A stretch of DNA of 21,754 nucleotides from a virus, in IMG/VR virus record IMGVR_UViG_3300037628_000534, positions 1 through 21,754 of that record; one strand, given 5' to 3'. Positions 6,581-14,516 of this stretch are shown here, piece by piece. The notes beneath the pieces are model-generated. The model was not told where the DNA came from. It did no database searches and saw only the letters and a list, made by a program, of their open reading frames with translations. Both the position numbers and the translations under genes were made by a program. Each line of letters opens with the position of its first letter. Positions within the stretch are counted from its first letter, which is position 1.

Positions 6581-9500
6581 ATGGCCACCGGCCAGAGCAA
6601 CCAGCAGCTCCAGGATGACCCACTCGCTGCACTGAGGCGTGCTCGCGAAGAGTTCGACCAGAGGCAGGAAGCGGAGCGCGGCGGGGACGACCCGCTTGAG
6701 GCGCTCAAGGATGCTCGCGCACGGTTCGACGCGCAGTCGGACATCCCAGATCGCGAAGCTCCACAGCCGCCAGAGCCCGGCTTCATCCAGCGGGTCACCA
6801 GTACCTTCCGTGAGCGCGGACCCTTTCTTCCGGTACGTGACTTCATCGACAGGCGGCGAGCTGAGAGTCAGGAGAGGAGGGATGTAGCCGAAGCTGAGAC
6901 CGGCGTGCGGCCGGGCGGCTTCCGTGTACCTGAAGGGAAGATGCGCGACCCGTTCGATCCTGGTCGGAGCCTTCTCGGTATCGGCCCGCGTCTTCCTCCT
7001 AGCCTCGTGGACATCCCCAAGGAGGATGAACCCAGCGCACTGGGTGGGCCCACACTCGCGGAGGCCCTCGGTCGGAACCAGGCGTTCGAGTCTATCGACG
7101 CACCACAGGCCCCGGAGCGCCGTGTGCGTGGCCCCGAATCACCGGAACAGAAGATCGCGAGGGAGGACCGGGAGTTCGAGTTGCAGGTCGAGCGAGAGCT
7201 GTTCACCGGGGAACGTCGCGGGGTCGCCAGCGACCAGCCGTTCGTGCCCTCGGAGGAAATAGTGCCAGGGCGAGGGACACTGCTTGAGTTGGCGAAAGCC
7301 GGTGTGGATTTGGCCAAGAGAGGTGCTGTCACGGCAGTCGGGAAGGTAAAAGAGTTCGGTCTCGGCACAGCGGAAGGGTTGCGGCGTGGCACAGCGGCAG
7401 AAGAACAGCGACGGATCGATGAAGGAACAGACTTCGTTGAGGAGTTCGTCTCCAACCGGGCGGCCGAGGCCGACGCCGCCGCAGCGCGTGAGACCAGCAT
7501 GGAAGCGAGTGCTGCACCTCCGCGACCCGCCAGGTTCCGGCGTGCGAGGGGTGCAGAGGAGGTGTCGGCCGCTCTGAGCCGCGCACTGGAGCGGGACCAC
7601 GCTGCATTGCAGGAGAGGTACGACTCCTTCCCGCTGCCCGTCCGTATGGCCCACGCGGCCGTGAGGGGTGCCTTCAACGCACCAGCCCTTGGCCGCATCG
7701 ATGAGCTGGTGGCCAAGGCGAACGGTGTGGTGTCGGCGGCGTTCGGTCTCGACGCCCCAGCCCTCACGACAGCAGAGGTGTTCGAGATCGTGGAGCGCGG
7801 GCTCCTGGATAAGGGTGCTGGTGGTGCCGGCTTCCTGGTTGGCGCGGGAGTCACATTCGGTGCAACGAACCGCCTCGTGGCCTCGTTCGCACCGTTCACA
7901 CGCAGCGGTACGACGGCGCGGACCATCCTGGAATCGTTCGATCCGAATAACCCGGTCTCGGGGGGCGTCAGGGCACTGCAGGGAGCGGTCGAAGGCGTGC
8001 CGTTCGATCTGGCGTTCAAGGCCGACACCCCAAGGGAGAGGATGATCAACCTGGGGGCAGGCCTGGTCATCGGTGCGTGGCTGGGACCGATAGTCGGCGG
8101 CGCAATCCGAAGGGCTGGAGATCTGGATCCGCGCATCTTCGATCCGACCACAGCCATCGGTGCGGTCAGGGCTGGGCCGGATGTCCTCATTCCGACGCGG
8201 ACTCGCCGGGTGCCACTCGCGCAGCAGCCGCTCCGTCAGGTGCTGGAGGAAGAGACCGCTCGGCTCGAGGCCGGAGCTGCCCGCATCAAGGCAGCGGATG
8301 CGCCTCCACCGAGGGAGCTGGAGGCACCCGTGGAGCAGCCCGGTCCAGGGCACATCGGTCCCGAGACTGTCGATCCAGAACTGCGAGGGCGTAGGGTCAG
8401 TGAGCGCGAGGGCTCACCGGGCCGACGTGTGGAGGACCTGGAGCCGAACCGTATAGACGAGCTGGATCCACCGCCGGATCCCGATCAGCTCACACCCCAG
8501 GAACGCATCACTGGTCGGCGCAACCCATCTCGCGACATCGATGAGCGCACTGGTCTGCTGAACGAGAGCGCCTGGGAGCGGGCACTGATCCGCGTCCAGG
8601 GGCCGAAGGATGCAGATGGACGGCTCATCGATCCGTCTGGTTCCGCTGATCCGAACACTGAGGTCCTGCTCTTCGACCTCACACGCTTTAAGGCCATCAA
8701 CGACCTGATCTCCATGGAAGCCGGAAACGCGAAGCTGCGTGAGATAGCCGACCTCATACGAGACCACTCGGGCATCTCGAACCGCCAGATCTTCCGGGCG
8801 GGCGGTGACGAGTTCGGGATCATCGTCCCGACGGGCACGGGCCAAGCCATCGGTCGCCGGATCCAGAAGATCGTGGGCGAGACCCCGATTGGTGACACCG
8901 AATTCTTGTTCAGCGTCCGCTTCGGCGTGGGCCAGAGCGATGTGCTCGCGAACCGTGCCATGTCGAGCGCGAAAAAAGTGGAGACAACGCCGAGGTTCCG
9001 GGGCGAAGGTGGAGAGCCACTAACCCGTCCCAGCGCACGTCAGTCGGACGTCGCGCATACCCGCACGACAGCAGACCGCTTCAACCCGGAGGTCCAGGTC
9101 AGGGAGCGTCCCGGCCCTGAAGGCCCGGCCGGTTCTCCGAAAGTCAGACCGCGTGACGCCGCCGACCCGCCGCCACCGGAGGTTCCTGTCGGCAGGCAGG
9201 CCGACGACGAGGGCGGGTTCTTCCCGCTAGAGGAAGGCGCGTCTGCCGCACGCGGCACCACTGTGTCGGAGTTGACCGTGGCAGAGTTGGGCAAAGAGGC
9301 TGGCGGGGTGGACCCCAGAGCCATCGCCAAGGGCGTGAGGGCAGTGAAGGGCTTCTTTAGGAGGCACTTCACGTCTGCTGGTGACCTGCCCCAGCACATC
9401 TTCCGGCTGAAGCTCAAGGCCGACCAGTGGGTCCAGGCCCAGATGGGCGAAGTGAAGTTCATGCTCCGCAGGTACGACGACACGTTGAGGGATCTCTACG

Positions 9501-12019
9501 GGGGCGACGGTCCCTCGCAGGAGATCAAGGACCAGATCAACCAGGCCTTGCGCGGCCAGCTCGACCCCGATGAGGTCTTGGATCCGTTACTCGCGCCCAT
9601 CGTCAAGCGGCTTCGCGAACACGTAGACAGCTTCTCCAGCCAGATGATGGAGTCGGGCATGGTGAAGGGGAAGCTGGTGCCGGTGATCGCCGACAACATG
9701 GGCGTCTATCTCAGCCGGTCGTACCGGGTCTTTGACGATCCCAACTGGGCGCACAAGGTCCCGAAGGATGTCAGGAACCGGGCCGAGAACCTCATCCGAC
9801 TGGAGCGACCCAACGCCACCGAGGAAGAGATCCAGGGCATCATCGAAGGCATCCTCTCCAAGGAGAACACCAGCCCGCTGGCGTTCCTGGGAGGTGGCTC
9901 AGTAGCCAGCAAAGACCTGTCGATGCTGATCAAGAGGAAGGACATCCACCCTTCCATCCGTGCCCTGATGGGCGAGCACACAGACGTCAGGCTCAACTAC
10001 GCGAGAAGCGTGGAAAGGATGGCCAACACCCTGGCCAACCACGAGTTCCTGACTGAGGTGGCGAGGACCAGCGTCGGCACACCCGGCAGGGCTGGCGGCT
10101 TCTTCTTCCAGAATCGTGAGGTCCGAGGGGACCAGAGGTTCATCACTGAGTTCGCCGCGTCGGGTTCCGAAACGATGGCACCGATGAACGGCCTGTTCAC
10201 CACACCGGAGATCCATAAGGCCTTCGAGACGGCGTTCGGTAGACAGGCCCAGGCACCGGGCTGGCTCAATGCGTACATGAAGGTGAACGGTATCGTGAAG
10301 TTCGATAAGACGGTGCTGTCTCTGATGACCCACGTCAGGAACGTGCTCGGCAACGTCGGCTTCGCAGTAGCGAACGGGCACTGGCGTATGCAGCATCTCG
10401 GCCGGGCCCTCGAAGCAGCGAACGCTGGGCTCGGAGCCACCCAGGCGGGGAGGAGACTGAGGTCGAAGGTGTTGAGCCCGATTGGTCTCGGCGGGAAGGT
10501 CGTCAAGGAACTGACGCCGGAGCAGATCGCGAGGCAGGAACGGCGGCTGCGCGTGCAAGGCACGGGCGCACAGAGAGGTACACTGCTGTCGCCGTGGGAG
10601 CGGTACTACCAGAACCTCCAGGCCCTCGGGGTGGTGGATCAGAGCGCACACGCCGGGGAGCTTCAGGCCATCATCAGGGACGCCGCTCGCTCGGGACTCG
10701 ACAACGTAGAGCCCGACTCGAACCTGTTGTCCAGGGCGATCAAGACGGGCCTCGAAGTGACCGGAGCCCTCTACCGTGCGGAGGACGATCTCTGGAAGGT
10801 GATCGCGTTCGAGAACGAGTTCGCCCGGTACAGGAAGGCGATGCCGAACGCCTCCCAGTCCGAGGTCGAAGAGACGGCTGCCTGGATCGTGAGGAACACG
10901 TACCCGACGTACAGCATGGTGCCCTCCGGGGTCAGGGCTTTCCGTCGCAACATCGCGGTGGGATCGTTCACCTCGTTCCCGGCCGAAGTCTTCCGCACCA
11001 TGTACCACACGATCTCCATCGCCCTGAGTGAGGTGCGGTCGCCGAACGCTGGGATTCGGAAGATCGGTGCCGAACGGATGGCGGGTATCGCTGTCGCCAC
11101 GACGCTGGTGCCCGCTGCCGTGTCGGCGTCACGCTTCTTCGTGGGCGTGGACAAACAGCAGGACCAGGACTTACGCCACTTCGTCGCACCATGGCAGCAG
11201 AACAGTTCCTTCATCTATCTGAGCAAAGGCGAGGACTCGACGTTCGACTACGTTGACATCTCCTATACTGACCCACACAGCTATGCGCGGGACGCGATCA
11301 TGGCCGCGCTGACGGGCGACGGGGACTGGGGCGAGAAGCTGCTGCTCGCCACCCTCCAGGCCACACAGCCGTTCCTCGGTGAGGAGATCCTGTTCGGCAA
11401 GATGCTCGACTGGCGGCGGAACAGCACACCCTCCGGCCGGACTGTGTTCAACCCAGAGGACTCCCTCCCTGATCAGGCAACCGACATCTTCGCCCACTTC
11501 TACGACGCGCTTGAGCCGGGCACCCTCACGTCAGCACGTAGGGTGGCGAGAGGAGCCCGAGGAGAGACCTCGCCGACCGGCAGGGTGTTCAATGTCGAGA
11601 GGGAGATCAAGGCCGTGCTGACCGGCAGCCGCCGGCAGACGACGAGCGTCCCCCAGTCCCTGATGTTCCGTGCCAGGTCAACCCAGACCCGCATCAGGAA
11701 CGCCAACAGCATCCTCACCAGGACCGCTAACCGGAGGGGCACCGTTAGCGAGGAGGAGCTGACTGCAGACTTCTGGGACTCACTGCGGTCGCGGGAGAAG
11801 GTCTTCGCGGAGTCACACGAGATGGCGCAGGCAGCGATACGGTTGGGCATGACCCAGGTCCAGGTCGAGAGAGCCCTGCGTTCCGAGAACATCAGCCGGG
11901 CAGACGCACGGGCCATTGTCGAAGGGACCGGGCCACCGCGCAGACGGACGGACGCGGGCAACGCCGAACGCAACGCCATACTGCGAGCCCTCGAAAGAGA
12001 GGCAGAGGAACGTCGCTGA
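6581..12019 (+). CDS. Giant internal virion/ejection-type protein carrying a GGDEF domain
   Basis: An 1812-aa protein, the largest gene here. Residues 1-330 are charged and low in complexity. Residues about 330-520 hold an Ala-rich helical part with two Gly-rich hydrophobic stretches (about 412-432 and 488-510). Residues about 650-800 are a GGDEF domain: T-G-L-L-N (657-661), F-D-L-T-R-F-K-A-I-N-D (698-708), F-R-A-G-G-D-E-F-G-I (738-747), S-V-R-F-G-V-G (778-784) and an A-N-R-A-M-S-S-A-K helix near 790-798. Low-complexity, Pro-rich linkers flank it. Residues about 930-1812 form a long helical region of the kind found in large phage internal or polyvalent proteins ('T-H-V-R-N-V-L-G-N' near 1250). 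Position after two other ejection-type genes and before the endolysin matches the largest internal core protein. Ejection with DNA into the host is inferred; cyclase activity is not proven. Confidence 0.7.
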   Translation: MATGQSNQQLQDDPLAALRRAREEFDQRQEAERGGDDPLEALKDARARFDAQSDIPDREAPQPPEPGFIQRVTSTFRERGPFLPVRDFIDRRRAESQERRDVAEAETGVRPGGFRVPEGKMRDPFDPGRSLLGIGPRLPPSLVDIPKEDEPSALGGPTLAEALGRNQAFESIDAPQAPERRVRGPESPEQKIAREDREFELQVERELFTGERRGVASDQPFVPSEEIVPGRGTLLELAKAGVDLAKRGAVTAVGKVKEFGLGTAEGLRRGTAAEEQRRIDEGTDFVEEFVSNRAAEADAAAARETSMEASAAPPRPARFRRARGAEEVSAALSRALERDHAALQERYDSFPLPVRMAHAAVRGAFNAPALGRIDELVAKANGVVSAAFGLDAPALTTAEVFEIVERGLLDKGAGGAGFLVGAGVTFGATNRLVASFAPFTRSGTTARTILESFDPNNPVSGGVRALQGAVEGVPFDLAFKADTPRERMINLGAGLVIGAWLGPIVGGAIRRAGDLDPRIFDPTTAIGAVRAGPDVLIPTRTRRVPLAQQPLRQVLEEETARLEAGAARIKAADAPPPRELEAPVEQPGPGHIGPETVDPELRGRRVSEREGSPGRRVEDLEPNRIDELDPPPDPDQLTPQERITGRRNPSRDIDERTGLLNESAWERALIRVQGPKDADGRLIDPSGSADPNTEVLLFDLTRFKAINDLISMEAGNAKLREIADLIRDHSGISNRQIFRAGGDEFGIIVPTGTGQAIGRRIQKIVGETPIGDTEFLFSVRFGVGQSDVLANRAMSSAKKVETTPRFRGEGGEPLTRPSARQSDVAHTRTTADRFNPEVQVRERPGPEGPAGSPKVRPRDAADPPPPEVPVGRQADDEGGFFPLEEGASAARGTTVSELTVAELGKEAGGVDPRAIAKGVRAVKGFFRRHFTSAGDLPQHIFRLKLKADQWVQAQMGEVKFMLRRYDDTLRDLYGGDGPSQEIKDQINQALRGQLDPDEVLDPLLAPIVKRLREHVDSFSSQMMESGMVKGKLVPVIADNMGVYLSRSYRVFDDPNWAHKVPKDVRNRAENLIRLERPNATEEEIQGIIEGILSKENTSPLAFLGGGSVASKDLSMLIKRKDIHPSIRALMGEHTDVRLNYARSVERMANTLANHEFLTEVARTSVGTPGRAGGFFFQNREVRGDQRFITEFAASGSETMAPMNGLFTTPEIHKAFETAFGRQAQAPGWLNAYMKVNGIVKFDKTVLSLMTHVRNVLGNVGFAVANGHWRMQHLGRALEAANAGLGATQAGRRLRSKVLSPIGLGGKVVKELTPEQIARQERRLRVQGTGAQRGTLLSPWERYYQNLQALGVVDQSAHAGELQAIIRDAARSGLDNVEPDSNLLSRAIKTGLEVTGALYRAEDDLWKVIAFENEFARYRKAMPNASQSEVEETAAWIVRNTYPTYSMVPSGVRAFRRNIAVGSFTSFPAEVFRTMYHTISIALSEVRSPNAGIRKIGAERMAGIAVATTLVPAAVSASRFFVGVDKQQDQDLRHFVAPWQQNSSFIYLSKGEDSTFDYVDISYTDPHSYARDAIMAALTGDGDWGEKLLLATLQATQPFLGEEILFGKMLDWRRNSTPSGRTVFNPEDSLPDQATDIFAHFYDALEPGTLTSARRVARGARGETSPTGRVFNVEREIKAVLTGSRRQTTSVPQSLMFRARSTQTRIRNANSILTRTANRRGTVSEEELTADFWDSLRSREKVFAESHEMAQAAIRLGMTQVQVERALRSENISRADARAIVEGTGPPRRRTDAGNAERNAILRALEREAEERR

Positions 12020-12510
12020 TGGCCGGCAACAACTACGGAGCCACGAGCCTCCAGCGGCTGGCTACCGTACACCCGGAGCTGGAGAACCTGATGAAGGCGG
12101 TGGGTGAGCACTTCCCCAACACCATCCTGGAGGGCGAGCGCACCGTCGAGCAGCAGGAGAAGAACGTCGCCAAGGGCGTGAGCAAGACGATGAACTCCAA
12201 ACACGTCCGATCACCAGCCGAGGCCGTGGACGCCGCTCCTGACCCCCTTGCCTGGCCCCAGGCGGCGAAGCTGCTGTCCCGTATAGAGACCGTCGCCGGG
12301 CAACTCACCGATGAGCAGGGCGCGGAGGTCATGGCGCTGGTCGAGGGGTACGTCAGGGAGGTGTCGAGGTGGTACTACTTCGGGGGGTTCGTCCTTGGCT
12401 ACGCCCAGGAGCTGAACGTCGAGATCCGGTGGGGAGGCGATTGGAACTCAAACCGTCAACTAGAGGACCAGACGTTTCACGATTTACCTCATTTTGAAAT
12501 CAAGCTGTGA
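12019..12510 (+). CDS. Endolysin, M15-type L-alanyl-D-glutamate peptidase
   Basis: A 163-aa protein, overlapping the previous stop as TGATG. Residues 59-71 read N-S-K-H-V-R-S-P-A-E-A-V-D and the C-terminus has W-G-G-D-W (near 138-142) and D-L-P-H-F-E (155-160). This is the S-x-H-x(8)-D ... D-x-P-H-F-E pattern of peptidase M15 (VanY/CwlK-like) endolysins. Predicted zinc ligands are H62, D71 and H158, with D155 next to the last. It would cut the L-Ala-D-Glu bond of peptidoglycan stem peptides. It has no signal peptide, so it should depend on a holin, and two membrane-protein genes follow immediately. The length is normal for a single-domain enzyme of this family. Confidence 0.9.
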   Translation: MAGNNYGATSLQRLATVHPELENLMKAVGEHFPNTILEGERTVEQQEKNVAKGVSKTMNSKHVRSPAEAVDAAPDPLAWPQAAKLLSRIETVAGQLTDEQGAEVMALVEGYVREVSRWYYFGGFVLGYAQELNVEIRWGGDWNSNRQLEDQTFHDLPHFEIKL

Positions 12511-12683
12511 GCCAGTTCTGGGGCAACGTGAAGGGTTGGCAGAAGCTGGTGCTGATTCTCGTTGTAATCCTAATCGCCACGTCCATCATTCACCGGCCTA
12601 CTGCAGTGTGGATCCTGGCTCCGATCATGGAGGTGGCCCGCGCTACATTCCAGCTCGCCCGAGACCTAGGAGGATCACCGTGA
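12507..12683 (+). CDS. Small single-pass membrane protein, holin candidate (58 aa)
   Basis: The GTG start at 12507 overlaps the endolysin stop (GTGA), and its own TGA stop overlaps the next GTG start in the same way, so the frame is boxed in on both sides. The peptide is M-S-Q-F-W-G-N-V-K-G-W-Q-K, then a hydrophobic helix at residues about 14-28 (Leu/Val/Ile-rich), then H-R-P, a second weaker hydrophobic part (33-43) and an amphipathic tail. A short membrane protein directly after the endolysin is the usual place for a holin or a spanin component. It could have one or two membrane helices. Holin function is inferred from context. Confidence 0.72.
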   Translation: MSQFWGNVKGWQKLVLILVVILIATSIIHRPTAVWILAPIMEVARATFQLARDLGGSP

Positions 12684-13087
12684 GACTACTCGCCCTGCTG
12701 CTGCTCGCTGCCCCGCTGTCTGCCCAGCAGACCGTCGTCGTGCCTGACGTGAACGTGGTGGTGGAGCCGACTCCTATCACCATCGAGAACAACGTCGAGG
12801 TGATGTCCGACAGCGAAATGATCGCCAACCTCAACAGGAACCTGGAAGCACTCCGTCTTCAGATCGCTGCCCAGGAGTGCAACACCTGTGGGAGCTCTAA
12901 CCTGGTCAGGGCAGGTCAGGGTGTGCTCGTAGTCATCGCAGCGTTCATGGCCTGGCAGGTGAAGAAGATCGCGGACAGGCCGAACGGTGACACCAACGTC
13001 GAGGTGAACGAGGGCGACGTGGATGTGGATGTGACCGTGGAGCCCCACGACCACGGCCGCCGGAAGGATCGCGACGAAAGCCACTAG
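12680..13087 (+). CDS. Exported membrane protein of the lysis region (135 aa)
   Basis: GTG start at 12680 with a strong AGGAGG at 12668-12673 and a 6-base spacer; this is preferred to the far-upstream ATG at 12494, which would overlap two genes. Residues 1-15 look like a signal peptide (R-L-L-A-L-L-L-L-A-A-P-L-S-A, cleavage before Q-Q). Residues 16-50 alternate Val with Pro/Asp/Glu. Residues about 50-68 are a short helix. C-N-T-C is at about 70-73, and a membrane helix spans about 79-95. The tail is Val/Asp/Glu-alternating and ends His/Arg/Asp-rich. It may be a spanin-like or envelope-active lysis accessory protein. There is no lipobox. I do not recognise the family. Confidence 0.75.
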   Translation: MRLLALLLLAAPLSAQQTVVVPDVNVVVEPTPITIENNVEVMSDSEMIANLNRNLEALRLQIAAQECNTCGSSNLVRAGQGVLVVIAAFMAWQVKKIADRPNGDTNVEVNEGDVDVDVTVEPHDHGRRKDRDESH

Positions 13088-13096
13088 TGCTCAGAA

Positions 13097-13127
13097 GGGG
13101 GGTCACTGGTATACCTGGCAACCCTCC
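13097..13127. terminator. Candidate hairpin between converging gene blocks
   Basis: The only gap between the two convergent gene blocks (13088-13135) contains an imperfect stem: GGGGGGT (13097-13103) against ACCCTCC (13121-13127), with one G-T pair, then a 2-base mismatch and a short inner stem. There is no T-run on either side, so a classical intrinsic terminator is not clear. Position argues for a transcription-ending role. Confidence 0.3.
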
Positions 13128-13135
13128 GAGGCCCG

Positions 13136-13381
13136 TTAGACGCGAACTGGGAGCCCTGTTTTCAGTGAGTATCCCCTGATCTGGGCCTCTGCCTCCTGGA
13201 TCAGCGAATCGCGGGCCATCCGTTCGAGGAGCCTCCGCTCCTCCTCGGGGTCACGTATCGCTCCGACGCGGGGGCCATACCGGAACGAGTGGTGCCTGAT
13301 GTACTGCTCGCGCATCGCCTCCCGCAGCTCCTCCTCCAGGAACAAGCCAGCCCGATGGAAGTCCAGCAGCAGGAGATCCAT
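13136..13381 (-). CDS. Hypothetical protein, 81 aa, last gene of the minus-strand block
   Basis: The ATG directly abuts the upstream gene's stop codon (13382-13384). The protein is highly charged and helical (E-E-E-L-R-E-A-M-R-E, P-E-E-E-R-R-L-L-E-R), with a Tyr/His/Arg-rich patch 'Y-I-R-H-H-S-F-R-Y-G-P-R'. It has no Cys, signal or membrane segment. I do not recognise it. As the most distal gene of the long early unit it may be weakly expressed. Confidence 0.6.
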   Translation of the reverse strand: MDLLLLDFHRAGLFLEEELREAMREQYIRHHSFRYGPRVGAIRDPEEERRLLERMARDSLIQEAEAQIRGYSLKTGLPVRV

Positions 13382-13753
13382 CTAGCAGACCACCTCGTAG
13401 ATCTTCACCGGGTGTGCTCGGGTCTTCACCGAGGCGGCTGGGGTGAACTCTCCCGTGAACCGCAGTCTTCCCTGCTTGACGAACCCGTTGATGACCCCAC
13501 CCCATGCGTTGTGATGGTGGGGTTCCACCCCTCTCCTGATGCATTCATCTCGGATGTTCTCGCCCTTCACCCGGCGACCGACCATGGTGTCCAGGACCTT
13601 GCTGACTGCTGCGGTGAAGCCCTCACGGTGGACCCTGCCGATGCCCTCATCGCGAAGCCTCTTCCCTTCGTCCAGGTCGAAGAGGTTCCTCTGCTCCGGT
13701 GAACACTCCTCGCACTCCTCCCTTGGGAGGTTGTGCTTGCAGTAGTCGGTCAT
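13382..13753 (-). CDS. Cys-rich, winged-helix-like phage protein (123 aa)
   Basis: The start is set at ATG 13753 (ATGA overlap with the upstream stop); a longer frame to 13912 would overlap the upstream gene by 160 bases. The N-terminus is C-K-H-N-L-P-R-E-E-C-E-E-C (Cys 5, 14, 17 and His 7), a probable zinc site. The body holds 'G-E-N-I-R-D-E-C-I-R-R-G-V-E-P-H-H-H-N-A-W-G-G-V-I' and then 'G-R-L-R-F-T-G-E', which reads like a DNA-binding winged helix with a beta hairpin. Similar 'H-H-N-A-W-G-x-x-I' segments occur in small phage proteins of unknown function near nuclease genes. A VRR-NUC gene lies two genes upstream. Function unknown; DNA binding is inferred. Confidence 0.72.
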   Translation of the reverse strand: MTDYCKHNLPREECEECSPEQRNLFDLDEGKRLRDEGIGRVHREGFTAAVSKVLDTMVGRRVKGENIRDECIRRGVEPHHHNAWGGVINGFVKQGRLRFTGEFTPAASVKTRAHPVKIYEVVC

Positions 13754-14139
13754 CCCTTGAACTCGGGCTGCGGCTCGTTCTTGCCTGCTTCCTTGGCGCT
13801 CTCCCCTTCCGCGATCATCTGCTCTTGAAGGTTGGAGTCCCGGAACTGCCAGAGGTGGAAACAGTTGGGGTGGATCGACAGCCAGTGGGCTCGAGGCGGG
13901 AAGGGGATGCACATGAACACGTCGTCGGGCAGCAGCCGGTCACGAGCTTCTCCGATCTCATCCCACGTCGGGTATCGGCGCTGGCAACTGATCGACAGGT
14001 GCCAGCGCAGGCCGTAGATCTTGTCCACCGGCTCGCGTGACACGAAGATCCCGCACTCCCCCATCCTGAAGGCCTTCGTGCCGTGGGCCAGGGTGTCTGC
14101 GACCTGGGGTGGGAGGCGTACCTCCTGCAGTGGTATCAT
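13750..14139 (-). CDS. Hypothetical phage protein, 129 aa
   Basis: ATG 14139 overlaps the upstream VRR-NUC stop (ATGA), with AAGGGGG upstream as ribosome binding site. The central part reads 'L-R-W-H-L-S-I-S-C-Q-R-R-Y-P-T-W-D-E-I-G-E-A-R', then 'D-V-F-M-C-I-P-F-P' and 'N-C-F-H-L-W-Q'. It resembles a widespread but uncharacterised group of small phage proteins with conserved W-H-L-S and P-T-W-x-E-I motifs. The tail is Glu/Lys-rich. It is in tight overlap with its neighbours on both sides. No function can be given. Confidence 0.72.
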   Translation of the reverse strand: MIPLQEVRLPPQVADTLAHGTKAFRMGECGIFVSREPVDKIYGLRWHLSISCQRRYPTWDEIGEARDRLLPDDVFMCIPFPPRAHWLSIHPNCFHLWQFRDSNLQEQMIAEGESAKEAGKNEPQPEFKG

Positions 14140-14516
14140 CTAATGATCCCCCTTTCGATGAGTTCCTCGCGTGCCGTCGAGAGGGGCCCTAGGATGTAGC
14201 GTTGCCCTGTGCTCTCGACATTCAATTGGAACACCCGTTGATCCGGCGTCTGCTTGCTGTTCACCTTCTTGTACTCGGCCCCCTCGCGGCGTTTTACTTC
14301 GTGCCACCAAAAGGCTTCTCGCTTCGGGTCAAGTACCTGAAGATCCGCGATGCCCTTGGTCATCCCCACGGGCTTCTGGGGCTGGCTCGTCACGATGACG
14401 ATGAGCCCCACCTGTTCGTATAGGTCGATGACCAGCCGCTCCTCGTCCTTCTCCAGGGGCGGGGCGATCTTCATCAGCGGGATCTGATCCCCGTGCTTCA
14501 GGCGCTGGTCAGTCAT
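14136..14516 (-). CDS. VRR-NUC-type nuclease (126 aa)
   Basis: I chose ATG 14516, an 8-base overlap with the upstream gene; a longer frame to 14573 overlaps more. The protein keeps the PD-(D/E)xK pattern of the VRR-NUC family: an early Glu cluster (D-E-E-R-L-V-I, residues 24-30), 'G-I-A-D-L-Q-V-L' (Asp 58), 'W-H-E-V-K' (Glu 73, Lys 75) and a downstream 'D-Q-R-V-F' (Gln 93) after a basic loop. Family members include standalone phage endonucleases and domains that cut branched DNA, usually dependent on Mg2+ or Mn2+. Near helicase and recombination genes it probably resolves or trims replication/recombination intermediates. The exact substrate is unknown. Confidence 0.72.
   Translation of the reverse strand: MTDQRLKHGDQIPLMKIAPPLEKDEERLVIDLYEQVGLIVIVTSQPQKPVGMTKGIADLQVLDPKREAFWWHEVKRREGAEYKKVNSKQTPDQRVFQLNVESTGQRYILGPLSTAREELIERGIIR

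Noticed and set aside
6868-8353. Long open frames on the minus strand (over 400 codons) opposite the start of the giant virion protein gene.
   Set aside because: They are Ser/Arg/Pro- or Arg/His-rich, lack recognisable motifs and lie wholly inside a gene with clear protein-like sequence; GC-rich codon bias leaves the opposite strand open.
9899-11008. A 369-codon open frame on the minus strand opposite the C-terminal half of the giant protein.
   Set aside because: No ribosome binding site or protein motif; fully inside a well-supported gene.
12494-12679. A longer start (ATG 12,494) for the exported lysis-region protein.
   Set aside because: It would hide the signal peptide behind 62 extra residues and overlap both the endolysin and the 58-aa gene; the GTG at 12,680 has a strong ribosome binding site.
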